A stretch of DNA of 64,000 bases from the NCBI GenBank assembly GCA_009792885.1, contig WMCF01000035.1, positions 447,616-511,615 on the forward strand. The letters run 5' to 3'. Both the position numbers and the translations under genes were made by a program. The notes below the pieces were generated by a model. The model did no database searches. It saw only the letters and a list, made by a program, of their open reading frames with translations, and was not told where the DNA came from. Shown here piece by piece: positions 12,901 through 27,900 of the stretch (position 1 is its first letter; each line of letters opens with the position of its first letter). This DNA is from Eremophila alpestris peregrina (lineage: Eukaryota > Chordata > Aves > Passeriformes > Alaudidae).

Positions 12901-15900
12901 CGCGCTTCTGTGCAGCACGCTCTCTGTGGGGACGTGGTTCTGCACGCTGCTTTTGGTTACAGGCTGTGCGGGCGTCTGCTCACAGCTTGGTCTGCAGGCT
13001 GAGTGGTCTGAGGCCCTAAACTGCAGACTGTCCTTGGGTCATGGGCAGATTTCGAAGGGTGGATACCGAGTGCTTTTTGGCCCCTTCCTGTTTCTCATTT
13101 AAATGCTAAAATCACTCATTACTTCCTCATCTTTGAAAAGACTGGAAGGTCACCAATAGATTGTCTTTTAATAAAGGCTTTGTAAGTACAAAAAAATGGA
13201 TTTGAAAGCTCACTCTAGATGTTGCTTGATCAGAGTGCAGAAAGACAGTAATTTTGATCACTCTTGGCCTTTATGTTCACTAATTCATTTTAACACTGAG
13301 GTAGCTCTCATTTTGCCTTACAGATTTTAAGCAGTCAGGTAGGTTTCATGTTTTTATTTGACTGCTTTTATTTTATCCGGCCTTCCATAGTGCCAAAGTA
13401 GGCATTTTATCGCCTAACCAACTTGAGTTGGTACAATCAACATGAAATACATCAGTTGAGGGTTTGGTGTTGCATACAATTGAATTTCCTCTGCTTTGGG
13501 GAGCTGAGAAACACAGAGGATTAAGTTTTGATGATTGAAAGGAGCAGAAGATTTCTTCTGTCACAGAACATTTTGCAGCTAACATGCTCATGATCAGCTC
13601 CAGATTCTTAAATAAGTTCTAATAACCTGGTGAAGCTTGTTAGTATTTCACAATGGACAGGTGTAATTGGCTTAAATTTATGCTCTTATGAAACAATCAG
13701 AATATTGGTATACTTTCTGTACTTAGGACTGGAGAGCTGGCAAAAAAGTGGGTTCTGCTTTGAATTCTTAGTTTGAGTTTTGAAAGGTGGATATGGAGAG
13801 TGAGGCTAGAAAACAAATTGTCATTTATATTATTTATGCTCAGAAAGTTTGGACCCTGTGTAAGATAAAAATCATTCTTTTGCCTCCAATCCATTCTCTG
13901 CTTGAAAAGTGAGAGTGAAAGGATTTTTGTGTTTGTATAAACTGAGTTCTGACACTAGCAAGTTACAAGCCATGGTGTATTGCTCTATGTAGACAAAACA
14001 GTATCAGAAGTGCCTTTATTATCAAACTGCTCTTCACTGTGTACAGGGTAAATTTTAAGTGGGACTTTTTTGTTATGTAGAGTAAAAAAAATTAAGAGGC
14101 TAGTGATAAGGTTTTTTTAATAATCTAATTTGTTCTAAGATATGGAAAGAGATTTAAAGACTGAATTAAAAAACTAATGAGATAAATGTGATTCTGTGAA
14201 ACAGTCCCCCACAGAGCTGGTTCATTTGCCAGAAGCTTAAGGAATAATGTCCTATTTCAGAGATTTGTTTGTGAAATCTCTGTCAGTATCTGTGCAATTG
14301 CTACCAACACCAGATCTTAAGCACAGCTGTTACTTCAGTTTCCTTGAAAAAACCTCCTAAAACCAGTTTTTATAAAGCTTAGACCGCTTATTTGCATCTT
14401 ATCTGCAACACGCTACATAATTTCAGAGAAAAAAAAACTTGGCTATCAAAACTAAGCATGGTATGCATCAGCATAGCAAGTGTTTGTGACACTTCATCAG
14501 TTTGGTGGACACAGCTTCATTAATGGTGGTTTGTGTCTCCTTTTCTTTCTCCAGGCGTCTGCAGTGTGCTTACGAGCGCCTGTTTCTGAGTCTTTGTCTC
14601 GGCTACAAAGAGACCAGTTGCAAAAATTTGCTCAGTACCTAATCAGTGAACTTCCACAGCAGGTAAGTGGGGACCATCATCTGACTGACAACTTTTCAAA
14701 TTCAGTTCTCTTTATTCTGGGTCAATTTATATTATGTCTTTTGTTGCAAAATAACCAGTTATGCTATTCAGTCGTGAGCTTCTGGGAAGGCATTCAGTTC
14801 TTGCTCTTTTCAGCTTTGCTATTCTATTATCTGACAGTTGTCTATTGCCAAGTAAAAGATTAGAAGTGTCTTAAAAGGAGAAATAGGAGTGGTGGCTATT
14901 CATATCAGCATGAATATATGCTGAGCTTGTGAAAGATCAAACACAGTAAATCAGTTCATGATTGTTGAAAACTTAGGCCAGCCCAAATCAGCTTGTTTCT
15001 TTTTTATGTGTTTGGTTAGCTAAGTGGAGAGAACTACCCAGGTAAAGTATTGTATGTGCCTTAAGTGGGCACTTTGTCATGCATCTAACTGGTAACCTTT
15101 TGACTTCCCCCAGTGTAGCTTCTTGGTGATTCATAAGAATCATTCAGTGTAATAGGCATGACGTTTTTTAGTCAAAGTCTGCTCTTTTATTCCTTAAATA
15201 TCTGTGTTGTTCAGGGTCAGGTAATTTATATCATCTGCCTAAAATGTTTGCACAAAATACACAAGAATACCCAAGTGATTGTGAAATGGCTGCTTTAAAA
15301 TTATAAGGGCTTGGCAACTTTTTTATGCTGGTTCAGCTGAAGGAGATTGAGAAAAACTGACCTGCATGGGTATCTGTCACATTTCAGCAGTGCCTTCATA
15401 ACACACTCCCCTTAAGTGTGAGTTAGATTATTGGCAGCATGTGCGTAAAATTCATATTATGTTGCTGTGCTTAGGACACTAAGAGATTCTACTGCTAAAA
15501 TGTCCTATAAATGTCCTACAGAAATATTAATCTTCTTACGAGAGGAAATAAAGGAACTGTATAATATGAAAGTGATACAAAAATACTGCTTTTTAGTTGC
15601 TGAGAGATGATCACCAGTAGTGTGTACTTCTTGCTGCATTACATAACAGGCAAAGCTTGTTTTCTCTCCTCAGACTAAGCTTTTGTGGCACAGTCTGGTG
15701 CTTAATAGGGGAAGGCTTTAAAAGGCTAGTAGTGGTTTCCTGAATGGCATGTGAGTTGTTTGCTTTCAGATATTCCGTGTCTGCTCCTTTCTGCAGGGTT
15801 TATTTCTCCTTTGGTCACATGTACCAGCTGTGCATCAGGAACATCTGGATTTATTAATTATTACAATTTTGCCTGATAATCTGATGAATGATGCCCAACA

Positions 15901-18900
15901 GAAAAGTTAAGGGTTTATTGGGAGATATGTCTTAACCTATGTTGAGTAATTCCTTTGAAAAAGCAAGGCACGTCCCAAATTCAACAGCCCTATTCCTCGT
16001 CTTCTAGGTTTCTGGGTGGAGATAGATGCTCTAATTCCTTGGGACCCATTTTTTGACTACATAATGTAGAATTCAAGTAGGCTGTACACCTGATTCTATT
16101 TTATCCTTATTTCCAGTTTGTGAATGACATGATACTGCAGTATTATAATGCTGAATCACTTTCATGTGTAAGGGAATGATGTTCTATAGGAATGCAGCTA
16201 GATGTTTTTCAGCATCTCTGTAGAAAGTGTTTTCTGTAGCTATAAAAACCATGGAAAACCAGCTGGAATTCATTACTTAGTTCTTTGCCCAAGAGCTGTT
16301 TCCCCATATGAAGCCAGTATTCCTATTCCAATTAAGCATGAATATCTTAGCAAAAAAGACTGAAGGGGAGTCACTGCAGGTCCCTGGTACTTCAGCCTTA
16401 AGGTGTGGCACTGCGGAGACCTGTGAATTTTCTTAAAATATGTAGTAGTGGGAAAAACATACAAGATAGCTTAATACTGAATTTGTGTTTTTAGATGATT
16501 GAAATGCAAAATATCCTTCTGAAGCATTTTTTTCTTCCATCTGTTTGAGATGTATCTGTATTATTTCCAAATATAGGTGTACTAAATGTGCCTTTATTTA
16601 CTGTAAGAGTGATCTTTTACCTCAGCTGTTGTACAGAGAGAGGGGATATCAGACATTCTGTTGCAAGTTATTTAAATCTTCATTATGTGGATTAACAATT
16701 TGCCTGTTGTGTGCACACATACTAAAGGCTAAATTGTACCTAGACTTTCAGCCCAGACTTAGTGTGGGGAAAAATCTTTTTCTACTGTGCAATTTTTTTC
16801 TTTCAAATAAAGTATTTTAAGGGTATTTCTCCATAGGATTTTACAATCGTTGTGAACCTTCTCTGCTTATGCTCTGAGATAGTCCAGAAGCTATGATTAA
16901 TTTCGTGCTGAAATTGCATTCATTTGCTATTAAATCTCTTTGCTGGCTGGATGGTAAATAAACTCAAGTCTGCCCCAAAAATTATGTGTAGATGTATTTT
17001 ATAGTTTGCTCCCCTGCTCCCATTTGCTTGCGTTTTAGAGAAATAATTTAGGAACAAGAAGTAATGATCTTTCAAAGTGCAGGAAAAAGGTGACCTTGAC
17101 AGCAGTGGCTTCCCTAACTCTCAAAATTAGTTGCAGTATCACTTTCTGTAGGCTCCTATTCCTCGAGAAATGAGAAAGGACCTAATAAACTGTGATGCTT
17201 TTGTTTACTTCTTAGGGTGTGACTGCAGAAAGTGAGCCTTTCCTGGGCTGTGAGAGAGGTGTGACAGCTGGTGGCCTTTGTGTGATCTTTGGCACCCTCT
17301 GTCGTCCTTTCTGAAAACGTAGCTCTGTATTCCATACTCCTGAAATTGCCAGAGTGCTTCAGTCACGATCTGTGGCTGGGTGTATCAGGATAAGAAATAC
17401 TGTGTACATTGAAAGTTTGCTTTATGTTTTCAGATTCTTCCAACAGCTCAGCGCTTGCTGGATGAGTTGTTATCGTCTCAGTCTACTGCCATCAACACCG
17501 TGTGTGGTGCCCCAGGTAATTTTAATAGATCTTGTTTCAGCAATCTGTATCACAGATAGGAAGAGAATGTTTCCATTGCTTCAGGTTTCTGTCCTGATTT
17601 GTTAGCCTGTAGCTTGGATTGCAGATGGAAATCAAGGAAAATGGATGAGTATTGGCACTTACATGTATATATGGCACAACAAAAGGTACCTTAGAATGCT
17701 TGCAGAGGAAGGGAAAATCAGGCAATGCACTTTCTAACAAAGTGTTCTTCTTTTTATTTTTATATTAAATATAGACTCCTGGAGATGTTGATTGGAGGGG
17801 ACCTCTCCCAAGTTCCCGCTTAAAACTGGACTGTTTGCAACACTAGACTGGGTTAGCTGTGACCTGGGGTAGTTTACCTAGGTGTTGGTTACCAGAGATG
17901 TTAGAGTATTCCTATTTTAGTGCAGCATCACCCTTCTGATCAAGAAGAAGCTGCTAATTCAATATTGTTAATGTTGAAAGTAACGTTATGGTAGCATTTT
18001 AAGATAATTCTGAATAGGGTGGTCAGCAATGGGTGAAATAACTTGGGTAGCACTGCCTGTGTACTCTGTGGTAGGCTGCATAGAGTAAAATATCTTCAAA
18101 GCTTGCAGACTGTAAATGTGTTTCTCTTTTGTGAGATCCCACTGCTGGACCTTCTGCATCAGATCAAAGCACCTGGTACTTAGATGAATCTACTCTGAGT
18201 GACAACATAAAGAAAACCCTCCATAAATTCTGTGGACCCTCTCCTGTTGTTTTCAGGTATGCCGTTTCCCATTGAAGGGAAAATGTGACACTCCTGTGAT
18301 CTGTAAATTCGTTCACCATACAGCCTGTGTGCCGTGGACTGAAGGATGCTCAGTTTCATGGTCACTCTTCTGGCTGCATTTTTGTGTAGCTTCTGCAATG
18401 TTATTTCAGTAGAGCAGACTGTATTTGTACAATGTTTTGCTTGTATGATGTTCTTGAGCTCATTATGCCTTCTGTCTTTTAGGTTACTCATGGCTGTGCC
18501 ATTGAAGGGCAGATACATTTCTGGATGTAGATTATACTCAGGATTTTGTATGACTGTTCTTGATTTAGTTTTTTCTCCTTACTCTTCTGTTTTATGTGCA
18601 GTGATGTGAATTCAATGTATCTGTCTTCCACTGAGCCCCCAGCTGCTGCTGAGTGGGCTTGTCTGCTGCGTCCCCTGCGAGGGAGAGAGCCTGAAGGGAT
18701 CTGGAACTTGCTTTCCATCGTGCGGGAGATGTTCAAGAGACGGGACAGCAATGCAGCTCCTTTGCTGGAGATTCTGACTGACCAGTGTCTCAACTATGAG
18801 CAGGTATCTCTTTGCTTGGAGTGGGGGGATGTTTTGGGGAGCCAGGCAGAGCCAGTAACAGGTGCTTTGTCTCTATACAACCCATAATACAATTATTTTA

Positions 18901-21900
18901 ATAACCTAATGTGCTTCTCCACACTAAAAGGGTGTTACAGTTTTTACTTGTTCTGTTTTAGTGATGTCCTGGTAACAGTATTCCCCAAATGCCTCAGTTC
19001 TTCCAACGTGAATATGTAAAGTCTGATTTCTTTTGTTCAGCATATTTGATTTGATTTCTTCCTAATCAAGGTGATTTATTATTGTTCTGTTTCTGTTTTT
19101 TTTAAACAAAGCATGTCATGTATGAGCTGTCATTTTGATAATAACTAAATATATATGTTGTGTGATAGAATCTCAGGTTCTTTTGTTATCTTTACAGAAG
19201 ATATCTTTTGGTGGATTGAAGCAATGCTTTTTTTTTTATTTCAAAATAATATTAGAAAAAAAGGTTCCCTTTGACAGTTAGGACTTTGACCTCATTCTGT
19301 TATATAAATTGTGGTGTTAAGTTTCCTTATTGCTCTATCCCATACCTTGACTTTGAGCAAGGGAAAGGAAATGCTTCGTTTATCGTATTTGTTCACTTTT
19401 TCTCTCCAAGTGTGAAGGCCTCTAGGAAGTGAAAATCCTGTGAGTGTTTTGTTCTTTGAGCATGTGCCTTCTAACCAGAGATATTTTGAGGCCCGTAGTT
19501 CTCACAACCTGCTTTAATGGTCATAGTTACTTTGGAGCCAAATGAAAACCTGGCATTAACTAGAGATCCTGTTTCCTTGGGGTTATGAGATGGAGTGAGA
19601 GCAGGGGGTGAGCCTGGCCCCAGCACAGCTCCAGTGAAGGTTTTGTTGTGCAGATAACGGGCTGGTGGTACAGCGTGCGGACATCGGCCTCACACAGCAG
19701 CGCCAGTGGGCACACGGGCCGCAGCAATGGCCAGTCTGAGGTGGCTGCTCATGCGTGTGCAAGCATGTGTGATGAGATGGTGGTGCTCTGGAGGCTGGCT
19801 GTCCTCGACCCAACTATCAGTCCACAGAGGTGAGCTCCAGAATCAGTCCTTGTCTCTCTTTAATTTCTATGATATTCAACCACACTAAAGAGTTTAATCC
19901 TGTAGATTTCTTGTGTTTGTATTATTACCTCAATACCTGTTCAACCATTAGTCCTTCTGGACTATGTGCTATGTAACATTCACAGCACTATAACAATTAC
20001 TTTAATTGCTATTGGTGCTTACTTTTAGCAACATCAAGTACTATGACTAATTTGTTTTCTGAGAGTCCTTTCTTACATATGGGTGTAATTCTGCATTTTA
20101 ATGTCCCGGTGGAACATTTCTTTGAATGATAGCTCCAGCTACCAAATAATTTTAAAGGTTTCTATATTTAACCATTCAGCAATTTAATGGAGTTCTGTTT
20201 AGCCCAGTCATTCATTATGGCATATTTAAAGATGAACCAGTTCTTATTTCTGTGCTCTTGGGGGGCTTGTTCTCTGCAGTGTATTGGTAAACAGTGCCAC
20301 CAGTGTATGATCTTCAGTCAGTGATTTCAGTTGTCTGAGAAAAAATTGTGTGGCTTCTGCAGATTTCTCAACCATATTGTGCTTTGGTAAATCACTGCCA
20401 TCTTTATTTAGCACCATCTTTATTTAGCAGCAGTTGAATAGCAGAGGAGGTACTGAGAGCTCCTGTTGAGGTACTGTGGTTGACATCGTAATAGTTTGTT
20501 TTGTACATCTTGTCTACAAAGAGTGGTGTGTAAAATGTATTGGATTAGTTTAATGTGCTATAAATTCTCAGAAGTGTCTCTGAACAAATGAAAACAGGTA
20601 ATTTCAGAACAATTACACATTAGCAGGATTTGCTTTCTCTGAAATGTGTAACATTGATAAAATGCCTTATGAAAGGCACATCAGGGACACTAAAATGGAT
20701 GCAGTTTCTGTCTTGTACAGTTTACAATACGAAGTAGCTAAATATAGGAGTTGAAGACAAAAACTAGCAAACTGGGAATGAGGCTTAAAATAAACACGAA
20801 CATCAATCAAATCACATAGAAAAAGCATGAAGTATTTTGGCCATTAATAACGTATGAATTTGTGCTATGTATACTCACATTTGAGTTATTTGATGCAGTT
20901 CAGATTTGCTCAGATCTCCTAACTTGAACTAATGAATAATTAAAATGTTCCTGCTTGATTACCTATTCTTTTGGTGTTTGAATAGGCTCCAAGGACCCTC
21001 TTCTACTTATGCTTCCCAATCCTTGCAGTGAATCATCATTCTCATCCTTATGTTACCCTTCCCAAGTACTTCCTGCTCCTTTTTCCTTCTGAAAATCTTC
21101 TCCTTGATTAAGCCCTACCAGTATGTTTCCTGGTTAATTAATTTCTTGAGTAGACAAATAAAAGTAGTCAATTTTGTTTAGTCCCTTTCATCCCAATACC
21201 TTTTGCACCTGAATTGGGTCACCTCAATTTTTATTTTGTTTTGTTGTTCTTTTACTTTTGGTTGGAAATCTGATAGGATTGAAGTGTTGGGATTATACAT
21301 CAGAAATGCGTGGCAGAAACAGATTGGCAGTTAATTGAGACACCTGATGAAGTTTCTATAAATGTCTCTTTCTCTTGAATTAGATCACCATTTAGACTAT
21401 TTTGCTCAAGTGTGTAGGCCCTATGTGAGATTTGGAGCTGGAAAATGCAGAACTGTTTTGTTCTTCCCATAGTAATATGGGGGCATGGAGCTAACTGTGT
21501 AACATAAGTCTATGTAGTCCTGCCAGCTTGCTGCTTCTTCAGAGTTATTTCAACATCAATTATTGCTATCCCCATGGTTTGCAACAGTTTGTTCTGCTGA
21601 GGACAGCTTGCTAAAGCTTAAATTCAATTGTTGGCCTCTATATAGGCATATTAGGGTAAAGAGGTGAATACCTGGGAGGGAGATTAGGCGGTCCTGTCTG
21701 TCATTGTGCTTCCCTGGGTAGGCTATTTAGGTTGTACTTGTGAATGTCTTAAATGGAGTTATTCACAGGGCTGTTTCACTGATTTATGAATGTTTCCAAG
21801 GGCAGTTCCCCATAGTACTCACCCGTCTGAGTCTGCTGAGACTCAAATCACTAACACCTTAGTAGGGCGGATAAGCAAACAGTGTTTTATTTTAAACCTC

Positions 21901-24900
21901 CCACATTGTATTGTTCTTTGGTATTGGTGGTGTTCACGTTTTGTTTCTGGTTCATGAATCTGTTTAGAACCCAGTTGTTAGTATACCTGTTTGCTTTTTT
22001 CAGCCTGTTATCTTACTAGTGCTGCCTATATTTAGCACTAACTTAATTCAGCAGATGATGTTTCTGGCCAAAGGAAGGAAGGGTTCTGTGGGTTAAGTAG
22101 TAGTTTGTTGCAGGTGCTTTTTGTGTCTGCTTCCTAACCTGTCCTCTTCCTTCTCTCAGGCGCAGGGATCTTTGCTCACAGCTCAGACAGTGGCAGCTGA
22201 AAGTCATAGATAATGTTAAGAGGGGTCAGCACAAGAAATCACTGGAGAAGCTCTTCCAAGGTTTCAAGCCAGCTGTAGAAGCCTGTTACTTCAACTGGGA
22301 GGACGCTTATCCTATTCCTGGGATTACATATAGCAGCACTGACAAGAAGAACTCTTTCTGTTGGGTCAAGGCCATCCAGCAGAGGAGCTGCCGGTTGCAG
22401 TGTGCAGAAAGTGCCTGTGAGGCTGGCAGGACCCACAGCCAGGAGCCTGGGGGGCCGTGTCTGCAGCCCGGGGACAGGCTGTGGCCCTCTCCCCAGGAGC
22501 CCGCGGTGCGTCCCAAGGAGCTCACCGGGAAGCGGAAAGTTGTGTCTGAAACACCACAGAGGGTTCTGAGACGGCTCTCGGCAGAGGGGGATAAAGCTGT
22601 CTATAAGACTGCAGTGAGCAAAGCAAAGCTGCCAGTCAGCAAGGGCTTGACCAGCAAACACAGTGGGAAACGCCGGATGAGCAGTGAGGATAGCTCTCTG
22701 GAGCCAGACTTGGCAGAGATGAGCCTGGATGACAGCAGCTTGGCACTGGGGGCAGAAGCCAGCAACACCTTTAGTTTTACAGAAAGTCCACTGAGCAGGA
22801 GCTACAGGGATGCCTTTGAGGAGGATGCTGGAGTGTACTTCTCTGAGGGACCTGAGCCCACTGTCAGAAGCAGTTCTATGGCCAAGAAATCCTCCAAGGA
22901 TCCTGTGGGGGAGATGTGTAGTGGCGACGATGACCTGCCTTCCGCAGATGAGAACTCTGGTGGTGTGAGTCTGAAGCCAGAAGAAGTGGGAGAGAATGGT
23001 GCAGCAGGGGGAGTGGATGATGGAGAAGAGGAAGATGATTACCAGGTGTACTATCTGAATCCACAAGAGGTAGCCAAGGAAGATGATGACAAAGCTGAAG
23101 GAGGAATTGAAGAGGAGCAGGATATGTTTGCTGGTATAAAGCCTCTGGAACAAGAGAACCGGATGGAGGTGAGCTGAATCTAGTTCCAAAGGCTGTTTTG
23201 CAGTTTTCTGTGTTGTATAAATCTGGTCTCACCACCCTTGTAGCTGTCACACTTAACCTAGGATGTTGTTATATCGAGTGTTTAATTATAATATTGTGAT
23301 AACCAGCTGTATCACAAGGTATCTACAAGCCTAATGCAATGTAGCATGCATCTGTTTCCCACAAGCTTGAGTCCCTATTTCTGTGCTAACTGCAAGTGTG
23401 TCCTAGTTTTAGTTAGTCCCATCTCACACTCCAGGATTTACAGACACAGACAAAACAGTGTGTGCTTTTCACCTAGTCTCACCCTTGGAAATGGCAGAAA
23501 TTATCTGAAATTAAAAATGAGACTGAGACATGCTCAGCAAGAAAAATTTAAATCCAAGCATTTAAGCAGAAGTTCTTTGGAAAGGAGAGGCAGTCTAAAT
23601 GAACTCTCTCATTCCTGTAATAACCACAAAACATGTTTACAGGTTGCACCTATATAACCAAGCAGCCAAATGGCAGTGCATGGAAATAATGGTAGTTTGA
23701 ACTTTAGGGTTTTTTTGAGCTATTCTCTCCTCTCATAGCACTTGGTGAGAGGATGGGACTTAATCATACAAGAAAAGTCTTTTTAGGGGAGTGCTTCAAG
23801 GAGTGGTGGTAAAGGACTAGGCAAGGAGGACTCTGAAAATATGTGCTATTGAAGTTAGTCATGAATTGTGCCTGCAGTCTGTGTGACAAGTGGTGTGAGC
23901 AGGCTGACTCCAGGCTGGGGTGGTGTGGTTTGGACATGACCAGTTGTTCCTTGTTGCAGATCCTGTTTGCCTGTGCAGAGGCTCTGTATGCACATGGATA
24001 CAGTAACGAGGCTTGCCGCTTGACTGTAGAGCTTGCCAGGGACCTACTGGCCAACCCTCCAGATCTCAAAGTGGAGCAGCCACCAACTAAGGTAGAGAGA
24101 TGGCAGCAACCATCTGCAGTCTTGATTTTAGTGCAGCTCTGTGCAGGAGACCCTGTGTCTTGTGATTCTTTCCAAAACCTGTTTCCTGTTTCATAGTGTA
24201 CATCACTGGAAATGTGAGTAGTTTTGCTGTTTCAGGATAAGAGGGTTGGACAGGAAATAAGCATAAACTTCTGGAAACTCAGTTGTAGTGACATTAAGCA
24301 GTGTTTTTGTTGTACAGGAGGGTTCCCTTGGAAGACAGGCATATGACATTTGCCTGCACAGCATCAGTCCACTAGGGGACATGTGTCTTGTCCACAGGCC
24401 AGCTTTTCCACTGTGTTGTGTTGGGGTGACATAGGGGAAGCAATGATGCTCAGTGGTAACCACTGAAATTTGAGATTCCTCAGCAAAAGGAATAAAATAT
24501 AAATGTATTTTATTCTTTGTCCTGTCTGTAATTGTTACAAAGGATAAGAGGACAAGCATAGAGTTATTTAGGATGTTTAAGAAAGTGTCTTGTGACAAAT
24601 TCCTCCTCAAACAGGGCAAAAAGAACAAGGTGTCAACCAGCAAGCAGACATGGATGGCAACCAACACCTTGTCTAAAGCTGCTTTCTTGCTGACTGTCTT
24701 GAGCGAGCGGCTGGAGTACCACAACCTGGCCTTCCGCATAGGGATGTTTGCTCTGGAGCTGCAGAGACCACCTGCCTCTACCAAGGCTCTGGAGGTAATG
24801 AAAGAGCTCAAAAAGACAGTACCCATAAATGTTTTTCTGTGTTTGCTCACGTGGTTGAAATTTCAGCACCTGAAGTTTGGTTGTGCTTTTATATGTTTTC

Positions 24901-27900
24901 TTAAAATGGATTGCAGTGGAACTAAATTAATTGAGTGCACATCCCAGTAGCACAGGTTGATCTGCTAAAAAAATTACTAGCAATGTCACATCACCTGTTG
25001 CTTCATTGATAGGAAGCTCAGACCTCATGTGCCAACAGGTCTTTGATTTCACATGAAGCTGTAGGTCTGAAAATATTTAAATGAATACGAAATCTTTTAT
25101 TAATGTATTATTTTGATTAGAACAGTCTACTTCTTTTCTTAAATATGTTTTCATTTTGCTTTGCTAATCATGGGGAAAATAAAGTAATTTACAAATATCC
25201 GTATTTGTCCATATTTGCATTGATGAAATGGTTTGAAAGTTATTCAGCTTTCAAATTGGTGAATTGTTAAGTGTGTGAAAATTTTTGCTTTTGCTGATAC
25301 CTCATTCACTGACAATCAAGCATATGCGCTGTGCAAGCATATTATTTTGGATACTCCTTGATTACTATGAGGATTCCTGTTTTGAAAAAGAAGTGTCCAG
25401 TGGAGATCATGTCTGTGTGATGTACAGCTGCCTTGCTTTTCACTGCAGGGTTGTTCAGTCCCTTAGAGTGTGTATTGTTGCTAGTTATCCACTGACTACA
25501 ATTATTACACTAATAATTATCTGTACTTCTTGTGGTCTGATTAGAGGATTGTGATTAGGTAGATTCACTTGCTACCTAAAAGAAAATTGTTACTTTCACA
25601 TGTTAAGAATGGAGAGAGAGTATAGGCACAGAGTAGGGAAATGTCTTCATCCTGATGGCATGTGTGCCTATTCTTCTGCTAATCAGTCTCTGGTGTCTCA
25701 AATGGGTATATCATGTAAAACAGCATCCTTTCTTCCTACAGTTACAAGTAACCACCTTTTCCACTAGCCTATCCACTCAGATACTTCTGCTGATGTTCTT
25801 ATGAGAGCTGATGCATTTTTTCTGTATGAAGCTGAAGAGTGATCATTTGAGTAAAAAAAAATTGTGTATAAATATGAAGCAAGGCTGTTACTAGATTTGA
25901 AAGCCTGTTTTCATTGTGGAGAGATTGGTAAAGGTGGCTAGGCTGGTAGGCATTGCTATCGTTTAATAAACTAATAAAAAAACTATTGCTGTACTTTATG
26001 TATAGGGGAAAATGGTCTGCTCTCCGCAGGGGACTGTGCTGTTGACAGCTTTTCTTCTGTTTCCTTGTGGATGCTACCAGGTGAAGCTGGCTTATCAGGA
26101 ATCTGAGATTGCAGCCCTCTTGAAGAAGATTCCCTTGGGCACCAATGAGATGAACACTATCAGAGGAAGAGCTGAAGAGCTGCGAGAAGGGACACTGTGT
26201 GATTACCGTCCTGTCCTGCCTCTGATGTTGGCAAGCTTTATATTTGATGTCCTGTGCACTCCAGGTACTGACTGCATTGACCTGAGTGTGTGCAGGGTGT
26301 ATTCTGAGATGCCAGGCCTTGAGGGATTTTCAAAGAGAAACAGTTTTCTGTACAGGAATGACCAAAGTTTTACTCTTCATGTGCTGTTCCTTGTACTTTG
26401 TTGCTTTGTTCCTTGCCTCTATGTTGCTTTAAAGATATTTTGTTCCCCAGTGGAACTGTTTCTCCTTCTGCCTATATTTGAAAACAATTGCATACTCAAC
26501 ACATTTCAGCACTCTATGTGTGTTTGTAAAATAGTTATGAATGACTGACTTTGCTGCTTTTTTGCTGGTTATATTCAGAGGAAACTATTACAAATCTAGA
26601 ATTTAAAAAAACCCCACAGCAGCCTGGGATTAGAAAACTGACTTGGCAATATACCTGGTTTGGAGCCTTCTGAGGTTAGAGAGAGAAATGGAAAAATACC
26701 CCATAAGGTGCTGAGTTCTTAGCACTGGTATGAGGCTAGGAATAGGACAACAGGCTGCTCTGCAAATTCAGAAAGATCTCAGAAATGTCTTTTGCTTTGA
26801 TGCCTTAGCTTTGAAAGATGAACACTAATTCTGTTGTCTTCTTCCAGTGGTTTCTCCTACAGGCTCCAGACCCCCAAGCCGTAATTGGAATAATGAAATG
26901 CCTGGAGATGAAGAGCTTGGTTTTGAGGCAGCTGTTGCTGCTCTTGGTAAGAATCTTTTACAAGAAGAGTCTGCCTTCATCCATGTTCTGTATACTTTCC
27001 CATTTTGAATGGTGAGAGTTAGTAGTTCATTCCAGTCTGGTGCAGAAATAGAAGTGTTTGCAGAGTTTGACAGAACCAGATGCAGGATTCTACATGCCAG
27101 GGTTGGGGTATCCTTGCAAAGCTGTGAAAAATGGAAGGAGAATTCAGGATGAGAACTCAGTGTTTAGGTAGTAACATGAATTTTAGCTTTCTGCTTGCTC
27201 TTTTGTCATGAAATATGTATTGCCTGGACTTCAATGAAAATGGATGGTTTCAGAGAACAAAAGGCAATACTTTCTGAAGAGGTTAGACAAAGATAGTGAA
27301 AGATTAGCAGAAGTACTCTCAAGCATTATAATATAATTCAGGATCTTAGCATAATACTGAATTCTTGCCTCATTTGCTTCAACAACAAAGCAGTGATTAT
27401 ATACATGTTATGTTCACAATACTCTATGCATGTTTTAAAGCAGTATGCAGAAAGGAATAAAATGGAATAGACAAGGCATGTTCTCTGTTGCCTCATCTCT
27501 GTAAAAAAGATGTTTTTTATGGTGTTGGAGTGCTGGCTTGTAGCATCTGCAGAAACCAAAACATTTGTTTCAAGATAGTCTTGTAGGCTTGCCTGGACTC
27601 CTTCTGTGTTCTTTTAGTATATGGTTATTCTTAGAGTTGTGGCAAACTTAGTATTCTAGGAACAGACTGCAGTTTCTGTTTATTCATGGCCTATTTCTGA
27701 AGCAAACAGAAAAATAAGGGGAAAAAAAATCTTACTTTGCCAGTAACAGTGAGGTGAATAAAACAGTCTGAGGTATAGACAGTGCTCAGGATGTAGTGTA
27801 ATCCCATGAGCTCACTTGTCTCTTCATCCTCTCTTTTATGGGCTGCAGGTATGAAAACAACTGTCAGTGAAGCAGAACATCCTCTGTTGTGTGAAGGCAC

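Noticed and set aside
18804..18813. GTATCTCTTT donor resembling a U12-type site (GTATCCTTT)
   Set aside because: It departs from the U12 consensus at the critical CC, follows CAG like a U2 donor, and no U12 branch-point match was seen near the acceptor.
22239..23189. 316-residue open frame on the minus strand
   Set aside because: It lies exactly opposite ZSWIM8 exon 10, which has a conserved protein. The antisense frame is a by-product of its codon composition and has no recognisable domain.
24203..24850. 215-residue open frame on the minus strand
   Set aside because: It overlaps ZSWIM8 exon 12 and its intron in antisense and has no protein-family character.
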